Assembly (NCBI GenBank): GCA_003602535.1
Contig: QQSA01000106.1
Location: 1 to 10,736, forward strand
DNA length: 10,736 bases
Reading direction: 5' to 3'
DNA from: Candidatus Poseidoniales archaeon
GTDB lineage: Archaea > Thermoplasmatota > Poseidoniia > Poseidoniales > Poseidoniaceae
Under the pieces are notes generated by a model, which saw nothing but the letters and a program-made list of their open reading frames with translations, was not told the origin of the DNA and did no database searches. Shown here piece after piece: positions 5,465 to 10,736 of this stretch; the first letter of the stretch is position 1; every line of letters starts with the position of its first letter. The position numbers were made by a program, and so were the translations under genes.

Positions 5465-6312
5465 AGTCTGTCTTCTAGCCAATCTCGGATTTCTTCGCTC
5501 ATATCATCGCGTCTTAGTGCATAATCAATTTGGCTTTTCAACCAAGCTAGAGGAGCGCCTGAATCGTACCATTGAAATCCTTCTAATTCGACTCCAACCA
5601 GGCCTTTGTTTTCCATCCAGTGTTTCTGGATTGCGATTGATTGAAGTTCACCATATTCGTCAAAATTATATTTTTCTAATAGATCAGAGGTATCTTCTGT
5701 GAAAATGTATCTGCCACATAATACTAGGTTAGATGGAGCATCATCGATTGCCGGCTTCTCGATTATTTGTTTTATCAAATCTCCATCCATAGACACTACT
5801 CCGTAATTCTGTGGATCGTTTACTGCTGCAAGGCCAACACAAGGTAGGTTCGTTTTTTGAAATGCTTCGACTAAGATCCTTGATGCATTAGATGGAGTAT
5901 AATCGGTAGTTGGTGAAAACTCATCTAGCAAAATATTGTCTCCCAGTAATACCATGAATGGTCCTTCGATTGCATGTAAAGCACAACTTAGTGCATCACC
6001 AAATCCCTTAGGCACTGTTTGAACATGAACCATTACCTCAACATCATTGAATGGAGATAATATTTCTTGGCTGATTTCAGGCCGTTTTTCATGCAACCAA
6101 TTGTTATCTTTCAACAATGAGTCTAGATTTTTGTTGGGAGAGGTGACTATGTGGATTCTTTTTGCGCCTGCTTGTACCGCCTCTCTAGCAAGGTGGGATA
6201 AAGCTGGAATGTCGACTAAGGGCAACGCTTCTTTGGCGATTGCAGCGCTAGCTGGTAACATTCGTGAACCAATGCCTCCCGCAACTAAAACTGCGTCTTC
6301 AACCGCTGCCAT
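5455..6312 (-). CDS. galU: GalU-like UTP--glucose-1-phosphate uridylyltransferase
   Basis: The 285-residue protein follows the GalU pattern, an enzyme making UDP-glucose from UTP and glucose-1-phosphate. AGGIGSRMLPASAAIAKEALP (11-31) replaces the usual G-x-G-T-R-x-L-P-x-T-K-A-x-P-K-E: the second lysine (K27) stays, but the TKA lysine is alanine. PKGFGDAL (101-108) matches Q-K-G-L-G-H-A, VLLGDNI (121-127) holds the metal aspartate D125, EKP (185-187) the usual lysine, and WYDSGAP (248-254) the aspartate of the sugar site. Length is normal for GalU. Start: ATG (complement of 6310-6312) with GAGGT 5 bases upstream on the minus strand. It may supply UDP-glucose to sugar pathways such as the operon at the left end, but it is separate from it. 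Another NDP-sugar pyrophosphorylase activity, such as a different nucleotide or sugar, cannot be ruled out. Confidence 0.82.
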   Translation of the reverse strand: MAAVEDAVLVAGGIGSRMLPASAAIAKEALPLVDIPALSHLAREAVQAGAKRIHIVTSPNKNLDSLLKDNNWLHEKRPEISQEILSPFNDVEVMVHVQTVPKGFGDALSCALHAIEGPFMVLLGDNILLDEFSPTTDYTPSNASRILVEAFQKTNLPCVGLAAVNDPQNYGVVSMDGDLIKQIIEKPAIDDAPSNLVLCGRYIFTEDTSDLLEKYNFDEYGELQSIAIQKHWMENKGLVGVELEGFQWYDSGAPLAWLKSQIDYALRRDDMSEEIRDWLEDRLQR

Positions 6313-6365
6313 AACCTACCTCATGGCCCCATTGCTTTCAAGCGTCGCGCCCCGTGGCCCCCATA
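6313..6365. promoter_or_regulatory. Divergent promoter region between galU and the four-helix protein
   Basis: The 53-base gap is more GC-rich than its surroundings. It holds the minus-strand ribosome site GAGGT for galU (6318-6322), two near copies of TGGCCCC (6323-6330 and 6355-6361), and CCCAT-A-ATGGG (6360-6370), a short inverted repeat over the start codon of the plus-strand gene. No clear TATA box could be placed. Confidence 0.35.
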
Positions 6366-6929
6366 ATGGGCGGAAAGGCGGAGTGGCGAGGGTTTGCCGC
6401 CTTAGGCTCAATACTAGTTGGAATTACATTCACTGATGTTTCTCCAGCAGGGCCATGGAATGATTCTACTTTCACATCCGGTTCTTTGGGCCTAATAGGC
6501 ATGATTTTGCTTTACCTTGCTTGGTTCAGACTTACATTTGGAGTCAAAGGAGTTGTGCCGACTATGGATATGTGGAAGGACCCTGAAGAGACTTCAAAAT
6601 TAGTAATGCTCACTGGCATTGTGATCCTAGGCATATCTTATGCAATAGGAAGAATAGATTTCTTTCCAGAACCTGCTGGCCTTGTTTTGTCACTCGTCGG
6701 ATTATTAGTAACTACAAATGGAATTTATGTCTGGCTTTCAACTTCTGGACCGTTACGAGATATTTCTCCGATACATGCTGAAGACACAGAGGATAATCAG
6801 ATTGAACATTCCAAATTAGATGAGGATTTGAAGACAGCGAATGTTAGTCAACTATCTAATGTAACATATAATATTCAAATTCAGGATTCGGTTATTATTG
6901 ATTCAAAGATCAAACTAGAAGAAGAGTGA
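6366..6929 (+). CDS. Four-helix membrane protein with acidic tail, unknown function
   Basis: I do not recognise a named family. This 187-residue protein has four likely membrane helices (about 9-27, 39-60, 78-95 and 103-125), so both ends should be on the same side, then a hydrophilic acidic tail (about 126-187). The tail ends in LSNVTYNIQIQDSVIIDSKIKLEEE, and the part NVTYN...DSVIID resembles the short motif before the zinc ribbon in the membrane protein at 3724-4500. ATG 6366 is chosen; a GTG at 6354 in frame would add four residues. No ribosome site is obvious. The gene runs directly into the stop of the convergent surface protein with no spacer, and its own stop lies in a hairpin loop. 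A role in the membrane, possibly with the surface protein, is only a guess. Confidence 0.6.
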   Translation: MGGKAEWRGFAALGSILVGITFTDVSPAGPWNDSTFTSGSLGLIGMILLYLAWFRLTFGVKGVVPTMDMWKDPEETSKLVMLTGIVILGISYAIGRIDFFPEPAGLVLSLVGLLVTTNGIYVWLSTSGPLRDISPIHAEDTEDNQIEHSKLDEDLKTANVSQLSNVTYNIQIQDSVIIDSKIKLEEE

Positions 6930-6941
6930 TTATTCTTCTTC
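6918..6941. terminator. Hairpin at the meeting point of two convergent genes
   Basis: GAAGAAGA (6918-6925) and TCTTCTTC (6934-6941) form an 8-bp stem with an 8-base loop. The loop holds the TGA of the plus-strand gene (6927-6929) and the TAA of the minus-strand gene (6930-6932 read in reverse). Both proteins end in Glu-Glu-Glu, and these codons form the stem. It may serve as a two-way end of transcription or protect both 3' ends, but archaeal termination usually needs T-rich tracts, so this is tentative. Confidence 0.35.
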
Positions 6942-8858
6942 GCCATATTGTGGTGCTCTCATCATAACAAGTAAGTAAACCAAAAGTGCTAGAATGATTA
7001 TTGCCAATATTACTCCAGTGATTTTTTCCTTGGAATCATTATCTTCACGGCCTCCTCCTTTGGAGTGGTCGTCGTCATTGTCATGATCTTCGTCATCATC
7101 GCCTTTGTCATCATCATTTTCTGCAATCGTTTCGATGTAATCCCAAGTAAGTGTGAAACTAATCTCAACTTCTCCGTCTACAATCGTGCCCAAACACTTC
7201 TCAGCAGATTGATTGGCATTTAGTGATAATGCCCAATCTGAACTTGAATATTCAAAACTACCTTCGCCTGAGATATCATGGCATGAAATATTTGTAACAA
7301 TATATGATGATGAAATTAAGATCATATCTCCTTCATACATTTGTCCTAAAGAAATCATTGCGCCTTCGGTAATATTTGCCTTAAAGCCGGTAGTTGTGAG
7401 TACTAGAGATGTGAAATTTGTAACAACTTCTTCAATTTCTTCTTCACTTTCTCTGATAGGCAAATCCATCGAATTTACTCCAATAAATAAACGCTCATCA
7501 TGCCATGGCTCTTCTTCAGACCCCCATGCTCCATCAATGGTTACTGCATACCATGCCTCGTCTTGATTATCCAAAGGATTGTGCGCAAATTGCAGTGTTG
7601 AAACATCGGTTGTTCCAATTTCCTCGATGTTGTCAAATGATTCTATGGGGCCACTGATTGAACGCCAAACTCTTGCTGTTGCACCGGAATTTTGTGTATT
7701 GTCGTCCCAAGAAATTACTACTGTGCCGTCTACAAACCTATCAGCAACAATTCCTGTAATTGTGGTTGTAGAAATTGTAGTTTCGATTACTGGATTTGAT
7801 AACGGCGATGATTCTGTCAACTCTAAGACCTCATTTCCTTGAGAATCTTGTAAGGTAATCGCATACCATGACTGACGGTGTTCGCCCATTGGGATTGGTA
7901 ATTGAATGAATGAATTACTTGCATCTACAGTCATAATTAATTTACTCGAGTCGATATCTTCTAGAGTTCCGTCGTGGTGATAGATATTGATTGAAAGATT
8001 TTCATCATCAATTCCTTCTTCCCAATCAAGAGTTGTCATTGCTGTATTGGCATCGAAAGTAGCTATTAGTTCGCCTATGAATAGTGGCGCAGTGTTGTCT
8101 TCATATACCGGTTCGGTAAGGGTGTTATTACCTATGAATCTTGTATCTTCTGAAGTCTCAAATAACAATGTCACAGAATAGTAAATCTCCCTTTCAATTT
8201 GATATGAAGAGTGATTTATCTCAAAACTTGTAGTACCTGCAGTAACACTACTGCTGACGATTGTTTTTGTTAATGAATTCCAATTCTCTCTAGTTGCAGG
8301 AGAATCATGACTGTAAATCATGACTGAATGATTCATTGGGAAATCTGGAGCGCTATAATCCCAGGAAAGTGTAGTGATGTCATCAGAATACATGCCTGTC
8401 AAATTATCTACTGCCATGACTGGAGAAACCGCTTCTTCGACTGGATTGCTGATAATCCAATGTATTCCATTATTACCGATTTCAAGAACATATTCAAAAT
8501 CATCATGATCGAACGGGCTCGGGAAATATTCGATTTGGAAAGTTGCTCCTGAACATTCAGAATTAGACATGCCTTGGGTGCAAAATTGTATATTTGTTGC
8601 AATGGATTCTATGTATACCGGATAGTCGCCAGCCGCTACTCTAAAAATTGAGAACGTTTCATCTTTGAGCTCATCTAATAGAGTCGCATTATTGGTGACG
8701 GGTATTGTAATATTCAGGGTTGTCATCTCTGTTGAGTTATCAAATGATGCAGTAATTGTGATGCCGGAATTCTCGTCCAAACCGTTTGCTGCTGCTGGAT
8801 TTAAGAATGGAACAATCGCGAAAAGAAGGATTGTGGTAAACAATAGAGCGCTGCGCAT
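6930..8858 (-). CDS. Secreted, membrane-anchored surface protein with FN3-like repeats
   Basis: The 642-residue protein starts with a signal peptide (MRSALLFTTILLFAIVPFLNPAAANG; cleavage likely near 24), so it is exported. Three beta-sandwich units, FN3-like by pattern, run at about 145-250, 258-356 and 362-463. Each has an early tryptophan strand (TTLSWDY, TTLDWEE, VVISWDD) and a later strand with YYSVTL, WYAITL or WYAVTI. A further domain (about 480-575) is followed by an Asp/Glu-rich stalk (about 580-612) and one C-terminal helix (about 613-633) that anchors it, with a short tail QYGEEE inside. About eleven N-x-S/T sites suggest N-glycosylation; four cysteines (93, 102, 526, 555) could form two disulfides. 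An S-layer or adhesion role is plausible but unproven. No ribosome site precedes the ATG; the gap to the gene upstream is 36 bases. Confidence 0.72.
   Translation of the reverse strand: MRSALLFTTILLFAIVPFLNPAAANGLDENSGITITASFDNSTEMTTLNITIPVTNNATLLDELKDETFSIFRVAAGDYPVYIESIATNIQFCTQGMSNSECSGATFQIEYFPSPFDHDDFEYVLEIGNNGIHWIISNPVEEAVSPVMAVDNLTGMYSDDITTLSWDYSAPDFPMNHSVMIYSHDSPATRENWNSLTKTIVSSSVTAGTTSFEINHSSYQIEREIYYSVTLLFETSEDTRFIGNNTLTEPVYEDNTAPLFIGELIATFDANTAMTTLDWEEGIDDENLSINIYHHDGTLEDIDSSKLIMTVDASNSFIQLPIPMGEHRQSWYAITLQDSQGNEVLELTESSPLSNPVIETTISTTTITGIVADRFVDGTVVISWDDNTQNSGATARVWRSISGPIESFDNIEEIGTTDVSTLQFAHNPLDNQDEAWYAVTIDGAWGSEEEPWHDERLFIGVNSMDLPIRESEEEIEEVVTNFTSLVLTTTGFKANITEGAMISLGQMYEGDMILISSSYIVTNISCHDISGEGSFEYSSSDWALSLNANQSAEKCLGTIVDGEVEISFTLTWDYIETIAENDDDKGDDDEDHDNDDDHSKGGGREDNDSKEKITGVILAIIILALLVYLLVMMRAPQYGEEE
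7017..7119 (-). repeat. Asp-rich coding tract of the surface protein
   Basis: Codons for an Asp/Glu/His/Gly-rich low-complexity stalk (about residues 580-612 of the surface protein, with runs such as DDDKGDDDEDHDNDDD) give a GAT/GAC-rich tract. It joins the last outer domain to the membrane helix and may bind calcium or magnesium in seawater; this role is an inference. Confidence 0.5.
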
Positions 8859-8894
8859 GGCTGTTGAATATATGCCGCGTTGATGAGTGTTGCG

Positions 8895-10361
8895 TCAGTC
8901 CAAGAAGCCCATATCGTCTAGCCGATCTAAGGCGTCGCTAAGACTAGGTAGTTCTCCTTCAGTCATATCAGATACGTGAATCTGTGGTTGCTCAGGAGTG
9001 CTTGGTTGCTCAGCTTTACCTGCAAGCCAATCTTGCCATTGCAGTGTTCTTACTTCGTCTCTAACTTTCATTGGAGCCCATAAACCGCTGATATCCAAAT
9101 TCTCCAATGAGCGGATTGTTGCAGCGAATCGGTCTGCATTGACCTCATCCATACGCATGAGTAGTTCTTTCAAACGAGTTAGGACGGTTTCGTCTCCATC
9201 CGCCCAAAGTTTAGGAATTATTCCACGCTCATCTTCAGAAAACTCTTCTAGATAATCTCTGATTGTATATACTAGATTTCTGCGTACTACCTGGGAATGG
9301 TGGCTGCATAACTCATCGATTTTGTTAGCCCACATTTCTTTGTCAAGGAATCTAAGATCCCCTACAGTAGCACTAGCTGCTGCTAATACGCTTTCATCTT
9401 CATCCTCGAGCATGCTGTTTAGCAAAGGTATTGCATCCGTAGTAATTCTCCTGAACAGTCTTGTCAAAACATCTGCCATCGCCCTTCTTGTGAGTAAATC
9501 CTCTCGAGAATTGAGAACTCTAATACATTCGAGTGCGGAATCTTTGTCGCCCTCAATCAGTTTTGCTAAACACAATACTACTCTGCTTGATACTTCTTCT
9601 GAAGAGTCGCTCGCCCTGCGAATAAGGATTTTAGCAATTTCAAGTGGTTCAATTAATTCCTTCCTTTCCAATAGTAATCGGCACCATTCAATCAAAAGTT
9701 TACGTCTTTCTTCGCCGCTGTTTTCTAGCTGCGTCATCATCCATTTTGCTGCTTCTGCGCCCGCTTCGTGCGCTACTACTGAGGTAGTTCTGGGAACCAT
9801 ACCATGAGGATTCCAATCTAAATTTGCATTCGACACATCGGGCTGTGTGTGCCATGTCCCAGGCCTTTCAGCTAGAGCGATTGATTCTACCAAGTGATAG
9901 CCTTGGTGAACCGGTTGGCCATGAGAAGCATCGCATAATCCATTGATCAGGATTACAGACAGCCACCAACGGTCTGGTGATGGATTAGAATGGTCCAATG
10001 CCTGAGCTAACCACTCAGTAGCAATTGCAAATAGAAGCCTCTCTGTTAATACATCTAGTCTTTTTAGGAGCCACCTTTCATGGATTTCAAATGGATCATC
10101 TGATAAATTCATCCTGTGTGGAACTATCAAATCCACTACTATCGAAAGATGCCTGTCAAACATTCCCTTATCGGCCTGGAGTAATCCAAGGCCCAAATCA
10201 ATCACTTGTTGCTTCTCTTTTGGATGAACGGGGGGGAAATCGGGATCAGTTTGTGGCGGATGAGGTAACGGCCATGATTCTGCACCAGATTGTAGAGTTG
10301 TGGCAAGCCTATCGGCTAATGCTTCGAGGACTTTTTCTGAAACTCTACGTCTACTTTTCAT
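8895..10361 (-). CDS. HEAT-like repeat protein, unknown function
   Basis: The 488-residue soluble protein has no signal or membrane helix and I do not know a named family. The middle and C-terminal part (about 220-405) is all-helical with HEAT-like repeats, helix pairs with spaced leucines and a D-x-x-x-x-V-R/L turn: SDSSEEVSSRVVLCLAKLI, EDEDESVLAAASATVGDL and HHSQVVRRNLVYTI. The N-terminal third is a different helical region rich in Trp and His (WWLSVILINGLCDASHGQPVHQGYHL), and the end is acidic (LDRLDDMGFLD). HEAT folds mostly hold protein partners. A GTG at 10370 could start the protein, but it lies within GGGTGA (minus strand, 10372-10367), a good ribosome site 5 bases before the ATG at 10361; that ATG is preferred. 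The gene lies 42 bases after TFB on the same strand, so both may share a message. Confidence 0.7.
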   Translation of the reverse strand: MKSRRRVSEKVLEALADRLATTLQSGAESWPLPHPPQTDPDFPPVHPKEKQQVIDLGLGLLQADKGMFDRHLSIVVDLIVPHRMNLSDDPFEIHERWLLKRLDVLTERLLFAIATEWLAQALDHSNPSPDRWWLSVILINGLCDASHGQPVHQGYHLVESIALAERPGTWHTQPDVSNANLDWNPHGMVPRTTSVVAHEAGAEAAKWMMTQLENSGEERRKLLIEWCRLLLERKELIEPLEIAKILIRRASDSSEEVSSRVVLCLAKLIEGDKDSALECIRVLNSREDLLTRRAMADVLTRLFRRITTDAIPLLNSMLEDEDESVLAAASATVGDLRFLDKEMWANKIDELCSHHSQVVRRNLVYTIRDYLEEFSEDERGIIPKLWADGDETVLTRLKELLMRMDEVNADRFAATIRSLENLDISGLWAPMKVRDEVRTLQWQDWLAGKAEQPSTPEQPQIHVSDMTEGELPSLSDALDRLDDMGFLD

Positions 10362-10384
10362 CTGATTCACCCGTATGAGTGCCC

Positions 10385-10399
10385 GATTCCTACGGAATC
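10385..10399 (-). terminator. Perfect short inverted repeat after the TFB gene
   Basis: GATTCC-TAC-GGAATC forms a 6-bp stem with a 3-base loop, starting 4 bases past the TFB stop codon on the minus strand and about 24 bases before the HEAT-like start. There is no T-run after it, so its role as a terminator is unsure; it could be a protein or RNA-processing site. Confidence 0.3.
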
Positions 10400-10403
10400 A
10401 ACC

Positions 10404-10736
10404 TCAGATATCTAGTTCGATGTTCAGGTTCTGAATCAGTTCCTTGTATCGGTTACGGATTGTAACTTCAGTAACGCCTGCTACTTCAGCCACTTCGCGC
10501 TGGGTTCTGCGCTTTCCACATAGAACACTAGCAATGTAAATGATAGATGCTGCAATACCTGTTGGTCCACGGCCACTAGTCAATTCTTTTTCCTGTGCCG
10601 CCTTAATCAATTCGTGAGCTTTTGCTTCAACTTCTGCATCTAAGCCAAGTCCAGAACAGAATCTTGAGATGTAATCTTCTGGGCCGGTTGGCATAATCTT
10701 CATCTTCAATTCTCGAACCATGAATCTGTAAGTCCT
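10404..10736 (-). CDS. tfb: Transcription initiation factor IIB (TFB), C-terminal part (partial)
   Basis: The frame is open from the window edge (RTYRFMVREL at its start) to a TGA at 10404-10406, giving about 110 residues. They match the second cyclin-like repeat of archaeal TFB and eukaryotic TFIIB: RELKMKIMPTGPEDYISRF, then GRGPTGIAASIIYIAS and a final helix-turn-helix RRTQREVAEVAGVTEVTIRNRYKEL. This repeat contacts TBP and the B recognition element upstream of the TATA box, and helps bring in RNA polymerase. The upstream part, with the zinc ribbon and first cyclin repeat, lies outside the window, so completeness and the copy number of tfb genes cannot be judged. The gene heads a minus-strand run that includes the HEAT-like and surface proteins. 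This is the best evidence that the DNA is archaeal. Confidence 0.93.
   Translation of the reverse strand, partial: RTYRFMVRELKMKIMPTGPEDYISRFCSGLGLDAEVEAKAHELIKAAQEKELTSGRGPTGIAASIIYIASVLCGKRRTQREVAEVAGVTEVTIRNRYKELIQNLNIELDI

Noticed and set aside
9322..9807. Plus-strand 161-codon Ser/Leu-rich frame inside the HEAT-like gene
   Set aside because: It is antisense to a long soluble protein with regular helical repeats and reads as Ser/Leu-rich low complexity.
1..10736. Tellurite-resistance, defence, CRISPR or mobile-element island
   Set aside because: Only TerB-like folds are seen, without TerC, TerD or other ter genes; no transposase, integrase, terminal repeats or CRISPR repeats appear.

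Overview
The window looks like a piece of an archaeal chromosome, most likely a marine Thermoplasmatota of the Marine Group II (Poseidoniales) type. The firm archaeal marker is the C-terminal part of transcription factor B at the right edge. The finer placement is an inference. It rests on tightly packed genes with TGATG/ATGA stop-start overlaps, a mix of bacterial-like enzymes (GcvH, RNase HI, GalU, glutaredoxin), small lineage-type membrane proteins, and an LDL-receptor-class-A-like calcium motif on a membrane protein. No rRNA, tRNA, CRISPR array, transposase or phage gene was seen, and no stretch over 300 bases lacks a gene.

Left part (1-1339, + strand): the tail of a sugar nucleotidyltransferase, a short two-domain UDP-glucose/GDP-mannose dehydrogenase-like protein and a GtrA-like membrane protein, joined by one-base stop/start overlaps. 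This is the end of a surface-sugar operon. A glutaredoxin on the minus strand (1317-1637) converges on it, and the two coding ends overlap by 23 bases.

Middle (1717-5464, + strand): two tandem, overlapping TerB-like paralogues; a THEP1-type P-loop NTPase; a coupled pair of membrane proteins, the second with an LDLa-like outer loop, a TPR-like segment and a C-terminal zinc ribbon; then glycine-cleavage H protein and RNase HI. Apart from the TerB pair and the membrane pair, these are separate housekeeping genes.

Right part: a GalU-like sugar nucleotidyltransferase on the minus strand (5455-6312) and a four-helix membrane protein on the plus strand (6366-6929) diverge from a 53-base region. The membrane protein abuts, with no spacer, the end of a large secreted FN3-like surface protein on the minus strand (6930-8858). 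Both stop codons sit in the loop of an 8-bp hairpin. Upstream of the surface protein on the minus strand lie a HEAT-like repeat protein (8895-10361) and the TFB end (10404-10736).

There is no single obvious new system. The most unusual points are the dehydrogenase lacking its sugar-nucleotide-binding domain, the LDLa-like/TPR/zinc-ribbon membrane protein, a short motif shared by the tails of two otherwise different membrane proteins, the duplicated TerB pair, and the shared-stop hairpin.
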